From contig NC_070567.1 of the NCBI RefSeq assembly GCF_026914185.1, positions 5,048,001 through 5,112,000 on the forward strand: a stretch of 64,000 nucleotides of DNA, read 5' to 3'. Both the position numbers and the translations under genes were made by a program. The number at the start of each line of letters is the position of its first letter. Within the stretch, counting starts at the first letter, position 1. This document shows, in pieces, positions 1 to 9,859 of this stretch. The stretch comes from Puccinia triticina. Lineage: Eukaryota; Basidiomycota; Pucciniomycetes; Pucciniales; Pucciniaceae. The notes below the pieces were generated by a model. That model was not told the DNA's origin and ran no database searches. It saw only the letters and a list, made by a program, of their open reading frames with translations.

Positions 1-935
1 ATCGAGAGGACTCTCCTCCTCTAGATGTGCAGTCGGACCGGCCATTGAAGGGAGTGTTTACTCCATTCAATGGCCAGTCTCCTTGTCAAGCATGTACAAG
101 TGCCGAGGATTCTGCCCGGTGGGAATGAATCATTCTTGGCAAGCATATGTGCAGGTGATTGCCGGGGAGCAACCTCGGCAAGGATGTAGACTAGCTGGTG
201 CATTGTAAGGAGCAATATTCCCCCCGGGCCCGGCGAGCCAAGTGAATTACAAGGAGCGATATTCTCCCCGGGCCCGGCGAGCGAAGACACCTTCCGCCGT
301 CCGGCCAGCCAATACACATAGCCGCTGTCCGCCTGGAGCAGCCTTCCTTGGCTAGCAGGTACGGACTGCTCCATGGTGGAATCCTTCCCAATGTGCAGGT
401 GCTCACCAAAGAAGTTACCTATTTTTACGTGGTTGTTGTTCTGGTGGAGACTGTTGCTGATTTGTCCTCGCAACTGGCTCTCTTTTTGGAAATAGAGAAG
501 TTTTATTCAATTCCTCCGGTATGTTCCGGTCATCGAGAGGATAAAGCCCTCTCAAAGAACGGCACAGTACCGGTCATTGAGAGGCTCGAGTCCCCTCGAT
601 GACCGGTTGATACCGGTCATCGGGAGTGTCAAGTCCCCTCGATGACCGGTCAATACCGGTCATCGGGAGTGTCATTTCAAGTCCCCTCAATGGCCGGCAC
701 AGACCGGTCATTGAGAGGTTTGTATACTCTTGATGGCCAGTCTGTACTGGCCATTGAGTGTCGAGTCCCCTTGATGACCGGCACAGACCGGTCATCAAGA
801 GGTTTTACATATCCCTTTGATGACCGGTCTGTACCGGTCATCCAGGGCATTGTATATATCTCTCTTGATGACCGGTCTTTACCGGTCATCCAGAGGGTTA
901 TACGGTCTTGATGGCGGGTCTGTGTGGCGATCAAG
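1..935. repeat. Hairpin satellite array (GATGACCGG...CCGGTCATC family), copy 1
   Basis: Degenerate tandem units each contain GATGACCGG followed after a few bases by CCGGTCATCGAGAGG, so each can fold into a hairpin. The dense part is about 525-935; a diverged part lies at the window's left edge (1-80) and the array may continue outside. Short ORFs across it are by-products of stop-poor units and were not annotated. Related arrays occur at 6385-7075, 47826-48220 and 59040-59585. Confidence 0.85.
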
Positions 936-2496
936 GGCTCAGAGGCTTGACTGTAAGTCAAAAAAAAAACATTGAGCACGGATCTCTTCTGTGACTCGAC
1001 TTCAGTAAATTCCAAGGTTTGGTGAACTTTGAAAATTTATTTCTATTTGAAGGAGTTGTGTAAAATAACTAAGATTGTATCAGATGATAGGCAAGAAGCA
1101 AGGCTCTGCGCCAAGCAAATTTTTAAGGTTTTAAGTATTGAGGGCAAGGAACTGTGATGGTTTAAAAAAACCACCCAGCCAAACTCAGATTCTAGGCTCT
1201 GCAAAAGGGGGTGATAGCGCGCAAGTCCCTCCTGCCAAGGGCTATCGGAGGCTTGCTTTGCAAGACCAGACGCCCGCAGCAGCAAGGGGCTTGGGTTAAG
1301 TTCGGAACTTAACGCAGTCCCTCCGATGAGGTCGCGCGCAGCGCAACCTCCGCAGGAGGGACTTGCCCGCGAGCGGTGAATGTTGGCACAGGAGGAACTT
1401 GATTTTTTGCCAAATTCCCAAAATTTTCAGTAATCTGCCAGTCCCTCCCTCAACTTAGCAAATTCTTTCCTTTTTTTTTGATCAAATGAAAGATCTCCAT
1501 GTTGCGGAGAGGACCACATTTTCAAAAAAATTATTATCCAATTTCTTCAACCTGTAATTGGAGCAGTAAATCATCCAACTCCCTTCTTAGGTGGAGGGTT
1601 GAGTAAATCTACAAAGTGCCCTCAGATAGGCTTGAATCCTTTTTTGACCTTCCAGGTTAGACAGATTGGTGACACATCATGTTCAGTTTTCTTAGCTAAT
1701 CTTGCTTTGTACGTTGACCTCATTCAACTGTCAGTGAGCGTGTGAGTTTATGGTCTCTCAGGTTTCCAGTGCATTCCTCGATCATTTTTGCCTTTGAAGG
1801 ACCCGGACAAGTAAGAATATAGGGCTGGAGGAATGGGGAAAGGATAGGAATGAAGCCATGCTTCTTAGGTATCATTTGATCCAACACACCATGCAGGAAA
1901 CCTTTGAGGTGGGGGTTTAAAACTGATTCAAAAATAAAGACCTGGCATTGAGGCAGATTTTCTGTTCCTGCCACCCCAGCAAGTTCGGCGACGGGCCCAG
2001 GTTTGGGTCAGTCACACCCCCACCGGGGCCAACCAACACAGCAGACGCAAAACTTCAAAAGATTTCTGAATCGACCTCGCGGAAAATCTTTGAATTCCCC
2101 GCCAGCAGGAAGGGAAGTTGCAAACCCTGGTTGTACTGAAAATCAAAGGACCTTTGAAGTGGGATCTGGGAGTCCTTCAAATGCTGTTCAGAGTTTCTCC
2201 GGAGGAAAGGTATATTTATTTACTTTTTTCTCCAAAGTCAAACTCAAATAAGATTTGGAAAAAACCTGAAAGAACTCCAGCAATATTTGAAGTCACGTGA
2301 CTTGGAATATTGTCCAAGTGCCACCATTGAATGAGTTTCCAATTAAATGGGTGACTTTCTGTTGATATCTTAGGGCCTCCCAGAAGTGATCTGAAGCCCC
2401 CAATGCTAGATTTCCCTGGGAAAATCTTGACTTCTTTTTGGGCATTTATCCACAACTGCAAGGGTCCCAGATGTGACAAGTCATCCAATTTTGAGC
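936..2496. other. Gene-free stretch with AAGTCCCTCC-type inverted motifs
   Basis: No coding signal was found. Between about 1205 and 1375 there are inverted copies of AAGTCCCTCC/GGAGGGACTTG and GTTAAGTTC. This motif recurs at about 5750, 6250, 45330 and 62150 and resembles the ends of the CTAACTTGACACAAGTCCC element at 47540-49075. The rest is unassigned. Confidence 0.5.
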
Positions 2497-2600
2497 TTTG
2501 AAACCCTCCTAGGAACAAAGGGTGCTTTGGCACCCTCCTAGGAGCAGAGTGTGCTTTGGCACCCTCCTACAACAGAGTGTGCTTTCTGGCACACTCCTAG
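2497..2600. repeat. Short tandem repeat, about 33-36 bp unit
   Basis: Three imperfect copies of a unit built around GTGCTTTGGCACCCTCCTAG follow one another. Each unit contains the inverted pair GGTGC/GCACC. It lies just upstream of the LTR-like repeat at 2674. Confidence 0.6.
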
Positions 2601-2939
2601 GAATGGTGTGTTCCTTGTTACATAGTATCCTGGAATTCTTACTGGATATCAAGTTTAACTCAAGATAAGCTTCTGTAGGAATCCAGACCAAAACCTGCAG
2701 CAACCTTCACAGAAGCTTGCACGGACAGACCAAGGCGCAAGCCCAGCTGCAAAGAAAGTTTATCCCTCCTTCACAGTCCATACCCAAGCCCTAACCACAG
2801 CAAAGCTAACACAAAGTATTGCTTGCTAATTACAGATGCGCAACCAGCAAGAACCTTAATGGTCAAAGCCCAAGGACAAGAACCTTGTATGTCCAGAGAT
2901 CAAACAAGAAGCAGGCTTAACTATGAGACTGACTTCATT

Positions 2940-3143
2940 AGGGGGGTTCACAATAGGATAAAAATAAAATTTTAGAGTCAATTTTAAGGCCTATATCAAC
3001 AAATTTTTAAAAATCTGGAAAGATGTACAGGACTAGGTGTCCCTTGAAAATCAGAGAAACTTCTTAATTTTTTAAAAAACTTGATCATAAAGGCCTTAAA
3101 ATTAGCTCTAAAGTTTTATTTTTATCCTATTGTGGACCCCCCT
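2940..3143. mobile_element. MITE, G6-TTCACAAT family, copy 1 (204 bp)
   Basis: The ends are inverted copies of AGGGGGGTTCACAATAGGAT (right end reads TATTGTGGACCCCCCT), with arms of about 37 bp. Flanks read ATT|A...T|ATT, so the target duplication is either ATT (element 2940-3143) or TA (element 2941-3142); a TA target would suggest a Tc1/mariner-type element. It lies inside the LTR-like repeat. Other copies: 17452-17654 and 58037-58216. Confidence 0.8.
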
Positions 3144-3527
3144 ATTGTGTTCTTTTACAGAACTCTTCCGGAACGACTTGGACTCAAGAAGCAAACAGAA
3201 CTACTAGCCAGACTATTGGAAGCTCCCGCTACCCGTAAGTAAAGCCCAGACAGACAAGCAATAAGCTAACACTGACAAACGTTGTTCAAACAGTCAGACA
3301 CATCAGAATCCTTCAGACAGGATAAGACAAGGTTCCTCCGCTTGTACCCATGAGTAGAAAGAAGAACCGAAAAGAAAACATAAGGAAGAAAAGAAGCTGA
3401 AGTTGAGACTATGGTTGTCCGGTGCTCAGGAAACATCTACCGTATAGCACACAACTAGCAAAGCCAACGCAAAAGCAAAAACATTCCCTCACCCATTCTT
3501 CTCAGACAGACCAGATCAGGGCACTTC

Positions 3528-3868
3528 AGGACCCTGGAAGCCCCCTATAGATGTGGGTAACCAAAAATTCATACATTGGGGGGCACCGGGGAATGGCTTT
3601 TTTTGGCTGATTCATACATTTTTGTGCCTATGCCTGGGGCAAAATTGCCCCAGGGAGCCCAAAATCCCCGAAGGCAAGCGGGGTCCTGCGGGTTTTAGGG
3701 GATTTAACTGAGTATCAGCAGAAATCCATACATAAATGCCATGTTTGGTGCGTACCCTTTTGGGTTCCAAACCCCATTCATACCAATTTTGTGCCTAACA
3801 TTTTGCAAAAAAATGTAAAAATTCATACATTTAGGTCACCCACCTACATCAGGGGTTTCCAGGGTCCT
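3528..3868. mobile_element. hAT-type MITE (341 bp, 8-bp TSD)
   Basis: Terminal inverted repeats start AGGACCCTGGAAGCCCC and end GGTTTCCAGGGTCCT; the inverted similarity continues inward through GATGT.GGT.ACC. The element is flanked by perfect 8-bp duplications GGCACTTC (3520-3527 and 3869-3876). An 8-bp duplication fits the hAT superfamily. There is no coding capacity. It interrupts the LTR-like repeat. Confidence 0.85.
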
Positions 3869-4087
3869 GGCACTTCCTGCCCTGCTTTCAGGTGCATATC
3901 CGCACCCTTTCTTTCTTTCTACTCACATCTCATAAGACAAAACTTGTAACTAGAAATTGAATCTGATTGAGAAATAAACTTTCAGTTACTCCAATTCTTT
4001 TAGCTTCAATGCACATTGCACAGTGACTGTGCCAAAAAAGTTCATTATGTAACCAGTTGGAGTTACAATGGCAGCTTGGCTGGAGTA

Positions 4088-4668
4088 TAGGGATGGCCAT
4101 GGGTACCCGGCACCCGTTGGCGGGTACCCGTCACCCGTTGGCGGGTATCCGTTCACGTGCCTAGTACCCGCTGGCGGGTGCCGGGTGCGGGTGCGGGTAT
4201 CTGACATGAGTGAAATTCCAGGGTAGTACCCGCACCCGCGGCAGGTACCCGGGTGCTGTTTTTTCCTGTCCGTTTGCGTGCAAACGGACAGGACGCCGAT
4301 GATTTGTCCTGTTTGTTTGCCTGCAAACGGACAGGACAGAGCCAATATTTTGTCATGTCCGTTTGCGTGCAAACGGACAGGACGCCGATGTTTTGTCCTG
4401 TCCGTTTGCGTGCAGACGGACAGGACGGAGTCGATGTTTTGTCCTGTCCGTTTGCGTGCAAACGGACAGGGGTCCTGTGACACTGTTTCAGACTTGTCAC
4501 AGGTCCGTTGTTTGCATAACCCGCCACCTGCACCCGGGTACCTGGCACTTGGCACCCGGGTACCCGCCTTGGCGGGTGCGGGTGCGGGTGCGGGTATCTG
4601 ACATGAGTGAAATTCCAGGGTAGTACCCGCACCCGCGGCAGGTACCCGGGTGCGAGTGGCCATCCCTA
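4088..4668. mobile_element. hAT-type MITE (581 bp, 8-bp TSD) with palindromic core
   Basis: Termini are TAGGGATGGCCA and its inverse TGGCCATCCCTA, flanked by perfect 8-bp duplications CTGGAGTA (4080-4087 and 4669-4676). Inside, a block of about 75 bp (roughly 4181-4257 and 4575-4653) is repeated directly. Between the blocks lie about five tandem palindromes of the form GTCCGTTTGCGTGCAAACGG AC. No transposase is encoded. Termini and TSD length point to mobilisation by a hAT transposase in trans. Confidence 0.9.
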
Positions 4669-4984
4669 CTGGAGTATCCTGCATTTCAACTCAGGATGTA
4701 AACAGGTTGGGTTCGGGTTGGAAAACAGTGCCCGAACCCAACCAGAGGTAAATGTTGGGTCGGGGCGGGTTGGGTCAAAATCTCAAACAGGCTGCCCAAA
4801 CCCAAACCCGATTAAGGATGCAGCGGGTCGGGTCGGGTCAGGGTTGGGTCAGGGGTGACCCAAGCGTTTTGGGCCGTTGAATGAGAAAGGAAATAAAATT
4901 GGGCCAATTTCTAGCAATCTGGTCCTGGTGCATTTGTGTATATACAACAGGGGAGCCTATGAGGATAAAATCAAAGAAAAGATA

Positions 4985-5560
4985 CTAAGATGAGCCAGAA
5001 ACAGACTTAGATACATTATCAAAGTCATCATCTTCATTCATTATGATCCCCTCTTCAGCGCGGATCCAGTTTTGCGTGCATACAAGTGCTTCAAGAGTGT
5101 TGGGTTGCATTTGGGTTTGATCACTGCCAATGACTCTTCCACCTGTGGACAATGCTGATTCTGATGTGATCAAAGTCATCAGAGTCAATAAAATAGATTT
5201 TGCAAGTATGGCGAGTGTTGGGAATTGATTGGTGTGGGTGCTCCACCAGGTGAGGACCAAAAAATTAGCCAATTCAATGAGAATTGGAGGCTCCTGGAGA
5301 TACAAGTCAAGCTCAGCCGTAGTAGATACCGATTGGGCCACCTTCTTCCTCTTGAGGTATTGCTCAAAGCGCTGATCATCTTCATCAGCAGTAGCGTCGT
5401 TTTTAATGTTTAAGTTGTTTTCATCGCAATCAAGGCTTGAGTGACTTTTGGAGAAAAGCTTGTTTTTGTTGCCAACTAGAGGCCAAGGCGGCTTCGCCGC
5501 TGCAAATTGAATGGCCATCCCACCACTTTCAATCACCCTTTCCCTTAACAGGCTAGCCAT
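4985..5560 (-). pseudogene. hAT transposase, C-terminal (dimerisation) fragment
   Basis: This 191-codon open frame is the C-terminal piece of a hAT-family transposase. The hAT dimerisation region is recognisable: an ELDLYLQEPPI-like lead-in, LTWWSTHTNQFP, then TSESALSTGGRVI, close to the hAT consensus (WW....FP....A...L......SE..FS..G). It lies next to the left TIR of the element and on the same strand as the N-terminal fragment at 9860-11657. The two are separated by foreign DNA, so no intact protein can be made. The upstream limit, about 5560-5590, marks the disruption; its exact position cannot be read from one copy. Confidence 0.85.
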
Positions 5561-5589
5561 ATTAGATAGGCAAAATGATTTTAAACCTG

Positions 5590-6384
5590 GCTAAGTAGAC
5601 TGTTGTGAAGTATCCCCCATTCCCTGCTAAGGAACACAAACTCCATTGCATGCCATGCATGCAAAAAAACCAACTTTCCAGTTGCTCTGCACCAGTTCCA
5701 CCTGTGCAGGGGCAAGGGGTTTTGGTCAGAGGGGGCTGGACTTAACTAAGTCCCTCCTGGGCGCAAAGCGCCCCCCTCCAAATGAGGGACTAACATTTTT
5801 TTTTTGGCATGACAGGTTTGCTCAATGTACATGAACAGGCAAGAAGCCTGCAAATCTATCAGTATTTGTTTTGTTATATATCACCCCACCTTAATGTTCA
5901 AGGAATCAGCTAGCAAGAAGGCCTCATAATGGGTAAGACGCGGGTCCCTAGGGGCATTGTCTCACAGATTACAATCCATTTGATGTCAGTGTCATCAAAA
6001 AATGCAAAATTGCTTCTGCTTCTGTATTCACTTCACTGTTTCAGGGTACCCGGTGGAGTGTCTCACAGGTCAACTTCTGATGCTGTTTTTTTGTTGAAGG
6101 AGGGATGGTACAGCCCCAAAATTTTGTGAGGTTGGAGGCCAAGTGTAGACCTTCATCATGTTTGGTGCGGTGCCACAATAGCTATTGTTTTGGAAAAGTT
6201 ATTGCAGTCTTGGGATTTTCTCTGTGAAATCTGAAAAGTCCACTGACTCAGAAGTCCCTCCTTCGGAGGCGGGCGCGAAGATCCCAGGAGGGACTTGGCT
6301 CAGTTCGGGAGGGGGCCTTCGACTCGCGAGCGGTACGGCAGGGGAAGGGACGGTGGGGGAGTCACATTATCAGATCTACTCTTG
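5590..6384. other. Insertion interior, left part: no gene
   Basis: This stretch separates the hAT C-terminus from the satellite array. It holds an inverted AAGTCCCTCC/GGAGGGACTT palindrome at about 6248-6298 and a CTTAACTAAGTCCCTCC start at about 5743. No convincing gene is present. Confidence 0.5.
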
Positions 6385-7075
6385 ATGACCTGTCTGGCTG
6401 GTCATCGAGAGGTGGTGAGTCCCCTCGATGACCGGTCTGACCGGTCATCGAGAGGAGATGTGAGTCCTCTCGGTGACCATCAAAGAACTGTCATCGAGAA
6501 GAGATGTGAGTCCCCTCGATGACCGGCAAAGACCGGTCATCGACAGCTGTTAGTCCCCACGGTGACCGGCACAAACCGGTCATCTAGAGCCGTGAGTCCT
6601 CTCAATGACCGGTCTAACCGGTTAGACCGGTCATCGAGAGGCGGTGAGTCCTCTCAATGCCCGGTCTGTGCCGGTCATCGAGAGGTGGTGAGTCCCCTCA
6701 AGGACCGGTCTAACCGGTCATCGAGAAGCGATGAGTCCTCTCAATGACCGGTCTAACCGGTCATCAAGAGGTGGTGAGTCCTCTCAATGACCGGTCTAAC
6801 CGGTCATCGAGAGGTGGCGAGTCCTCTCGATGACCGGTGTGACCGGTCATCGAGAGAAGATGTGAGTCCCCTCGATGACCGGCAAAGACCGGTCATCAAG
6901 AGACGTCCCCTCGATGACCGGCAAAGACCGGTCATCAAGAGACGTCCCCTCGATGACCGGCAAAGACCGGTCATCAAGAGACGTCCCCTCGATGACCGGC
7001 AAAGACCGGTCATCAAGAGAAGTCCCCTTGATGACCGGTCTGACCGGTCATCGAGAGGAGATGCGAGTCCCCTCA
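6385..7075. repeat. Hairpin satellite array, copy 2, with exact 39-bp units
   Basis: Tandem GATGACCGG...CCGGTCATCGAGAGG hairpins. Units in the left part vary (about 40-65 bp); the right part (about 6902-7020) holds near-identical 39-bp units starting GACGTCCCCTCGATGACCGG. Because 39 is a multiple of three, several frames stay open and give spurious repetitive ORFs on both strands. The array lies inside the DNA that interrupts the hAT element. Confidence 0.9.
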
Positions 7076-7084
7076 GCTGTCAGC

Positions 7085-7560
7085 GGCAGGAGTGTTTTGA
7101 TCACGTACTTCAGGATGGTCCATGTACAGCAGTTCCGAGAAAGCTTGCGCTTCTGGACCTGCGATTTTGCCCCGAACTCGACTTCAGCCACCTGTATTGC
7201 CTCTTGTATGGCCGTTGCCATACAGGAACATGCGTTCATTGCAAAAGCTATCTTTGTGATAGCTAGCTTTGAGCTTTTGAGAGTGGCACCGTTGGACTCC
7301 TCGTCAAATTTTGAGCCCAGAGGTGCCCTGCTCCCCTGTGCCCGTGGGGCATGACCGGGCACCAGGCTGCCCAGTCAGGCCCCACAGCCCTGTATAACCC
7401 GGGCTGTCCAGAATACAGGGGTCAGGTGGCTGAAGTTGAAGTCGAGTTCGGGGGGCAGAATCGCAGGTCCGGAAACGCAAGCTTTCTCAGAACTGCTGTA
7501 TATGAGCTTCATGGCAATTGGAATGGCGTATGACGAGTCAAGAGCCTGTGATAGGGTGAA
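7085..7560. repeat. Inverted-repeat element (arms about 90-100 bp)
   Basis: Sequence at about 7115-7195 (ACAGCAGTTCCGAGAAAGCTT, GACCTGCGATTTTGCCCC) recurs inverted at about 7415-7520. The loop between the arms contains GTGCCCGTGGGGC-like hairpins. It abuts the satellite array. No target duplication was recognised and no protein is evident. Confidence 0.55.
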
Positions 7561-7779
7561 AATTTGCCGGTACAGGAAACGCTGTTAGTCTAGATTGAAA
7601 CAGGTAAAACTTGATAAAATCCACGTGTTCAGTTACAATTGTGCATAAACTGAAAATTCAGTGGATGGGAAGAAAACAAAATAAGAAAAGGTTGGAATTC
7701 TATCAGCCATTTAGCTGACGAAATCTCCAGTAGTCCTGGTTTGAGCCACACTCTTTCTTTAAAAGGAGGCACAACATAC

Positions 7780-9116
7780 CTGAAGACAGCATTTAGTGCG
7801 ACTGTAGAAGCAAATTTCAAAAGACCCATCAAGATTGACACGACAATCACCGACCAAACCGCATAAACAGGGACTTTCTGGCCTGAGAGACGACTGAAGA
7901 TACCGCAATCGGGCAGACCACCATCACGACTGAATGAGAAGATTGTACGAGAATTGGCTTGGAGGGCTGTCAAGACGACGGAGAAGCTGTTCAAGCAGAT
8001 CACAGACCAGACAATGGCAAACCACGTCGGGCCAATGTTTCGGTAAAGAATATTGGCAACAATCATTTCTCAACAGCCGCCGCGGTTGTTGATATCGATG
8101 TTGCCTGAGCACATGACAAGGACTATGTTGAGAACAAAGCCAAACAATCCCGTCCCAGCTACGGCAACGAAAATCACAACAGGTGCGGCGATAGCCGCTT
8201 GTTTGACCTTTTCAGAGATGTGCGCAGTAGCATCGTAATCGGTCATGGTCTGTGAAAATGAAATATTGATCAGTGGCGCTGTAAGGTTCCAGCGTGAAGC
8301 AAAAAACAACTTACCCATTGGACACTCAATAAGCCCAAGAGAAACGCTAACCCATCATTTCCCCATCCAGTTTGATCAACAACTTTGTTGAAAATGTAAG
8401 TGGCATCGTGTTTGTCGGGGGTTGTCGCCAGCAAGCCATTAATTACAGCCATAGTTCCCGTCAGATTGATGAAGATAAATGATTTGGTGATCCCCGCAAG
8501 AGCTTTTGTCGCCAGGCAATTAAGTAATCCATGCAGGACTAAAAGGCCAACAAACAATCCTACGGTTTGAGACTTGGAGCTTTTGTACGAGTTGAGAGCA
8601 ACCAGATAGGGTTTTTGGAGAACCAGTTATCTCTTCGAGAGCAAAGAGAGATAAAATGTTTTTTCTCACGGTGAGAAGTCATCGTTCCTCATGAGTGTGT
8701 ACGCGGCCCAGATCATTTCACTGAGCCGAATTCGGTAGATGCCACACCAGGAATCTGTCCAAGAATGTTCAGCCAGCCAACCGTAAAACCAACAAAGGGA
8801 CGATAACGCCTGGGAACAAGATGCGCTGAAGCCGAATAGAGGCCACCTGACGTAGGCTAATAAAATTGGTCAATTTGAAAATCAAAATCAAGGGAAAAGG
8901 GCGTCATAGAGGATAAATTGACTTACGTACGCTGATACTAATTCAGCTATCGAGGTCCCGAAGCCAATATCCAAGCTTGGCAAGCTCGACATCATCCTGG
9001 TCCCCTGTGCTAGAAAAGCTTTCGGTCTGCTTGTTGAGGCTCTTATCTTCTAGGGGAGGTGAGCCAGCACCTATTTCCTGCGGGTGTTTGGAGAGCGTGG
9101 CAGAGGAAGAAAGCAT
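7780..9116 (-). pseudogene. Amino-acid/GABA permease (APC superfamily) pseudogene, truncated and frameshifted
   Basis: Minus-strand pieces read as a fungal amino-acid permease of the UGA4/GABA-permease group. The N-terminus (9116, MLSSSATLSKHPQE) runs into VELAKLGY, then about a dozen codons and the frame are lost before GFGTSIAELVSAY. Next come an intron, then GGLYSASAHLVP, FVGFTVGWLNILGQIPGVAS, a further frameshift before MIWAAY, another intron, and SQTVGLFVGLLVLHGLLNC. After WGNDGLAFLLGLLSVQW an intron leads to MTDYDATAHISEKV, a TM segment, and LYRNIGPTWFAIVWSVICLN with the SRDGGLP motif. The last recognisable exon ends about 7780; the remaining transmembrane helices are absent. Retained introns show that it derives from genomic DNA, not from a processed transcript. 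It lies inside the hAT element. Assembly error could mimic one frameshift but not the truncation. Confidence 0.85.
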
Positions 9117-9850
9117 GGTGTGTAGTGTTAAGATAAGAGAAAAGCCAAATCAGGACCGGAGGGGGGAGGGGGGGAAGAAAAGTCTGGAGAGTTCATGGGG
9201 ACTGCCTTTTAATAAGCTGGCAGGAGAGGTTGAATTCGCGTGTAGTCCTTGTGATCCTCCACGAGTCGGGCGACGAGGGATCCGTAGCCAAGTGCAAAGA
9301 ATTTGGCATTGAGTTGGTCCGAAAGCTTCCAGAGGTCCTGGGAGCCTTAGGCCCGTTAATGGTAGCCCGACGCGCCCTTTGAGCTCCGGCTCATCCTGTA
9401 CAGACCGGTGGTCCAGATCGGTCATAGACCATCAGTACTAATACATACTGAGCCCCCTCTTTAGGCCCTCGAGCTGACCTGTAACCACTTGGATGAGTTG
9501 TACAGGCCAGCATTGTGCCTGCCCAGTCACAGGGCCCTGGCAACCTTCAGGGTGCAAACCATGAAGGCCCAGGTCGTGTGCAGCTGGGTTGGATACTTAA
9601 AAGGTGTGGGGGAAGCTGTTTGTCCCCCCAGGGGATGTGGTTTCGTCCCACCCCCTCCCTGGAGCCCACTAATCACTTGATTAGGGCCTCCTTGATGACA
9701 TTTTTGACCAACCTTCTTTTGCCTGTTGCTCCGGCACAGGCTGGAGGGTCAATCCGAGGTGCCCTCCGGGGTGTTTGGGGATTAATTTCAACTTTTATGG
9801 GATTTTTGCTAATGAGCACAGGCAAAAACTTTGATCTTGCCTTCTGTGTT
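9117..9850. other. No gene seen; low-complexity and degenerate DNA
   Basis: Small ORFs here lack recognisable domains. One isolated CAGACCGGTGGTCCAGATCGG hairpin (about 9400) resembles the satellite family. The hAT transposase resumes near 9860. Confidence 0.4.
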
Positions 9851-9859
9851 TCTGTGATT

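Larger units (their letters stand above)
2674..4062 (+). repeat. LTR-like repeat, copy 1 (interrupted by two MITEs)
   Basis: The repeat begins TGTAGGAAT and contains blocks also found at 42184-43107 and 45797-49590: a CAGACC..CGCAGCAACC start, GAACTCTTCCGGAACGACTTGG, TACCCGTAAGTAAAGCCCAG and CCTGCTTTCAGGTACAT. The TG start, near-terminal ACA and recurrence without a coding interior suggest a solo LTR of a retrotransposon family. No matching target duplication was found, so the right boundary is approximate. It is interrupted at 2940-3143 and 3528-3868; without these it would be about 0.83 kb. Confidence 0.55.

Noticed and set aside
574..1015. Repetitive ORFs on both strands over the hairpin satellite
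   Set aside because: They arise because the palindromic units lack stops in several frames; the peptides (DRSSRG-type repeats) appear in both orientations.
4153..4684. Cys/Arg-rich overlapping ORFs (up to 232 codons)
   Set aside because: They lie entirely within and across the palindromic MITE at 4088-4668, and similar peptides occur on both strands.
6385..7075. Regular repeats resembling a CRISPR array
   Set aside because: The spacers are themselves part of the repeat, there are no unique spacers or cas genes, and the neighbourhood is clearly eukaryotic.
7048..7362. 104-codon minus-strand ORF as a gene
   Set aside because: It overlaps one arm of the inverted repeat at 7085-7560, and the other arm encodes its inverse.
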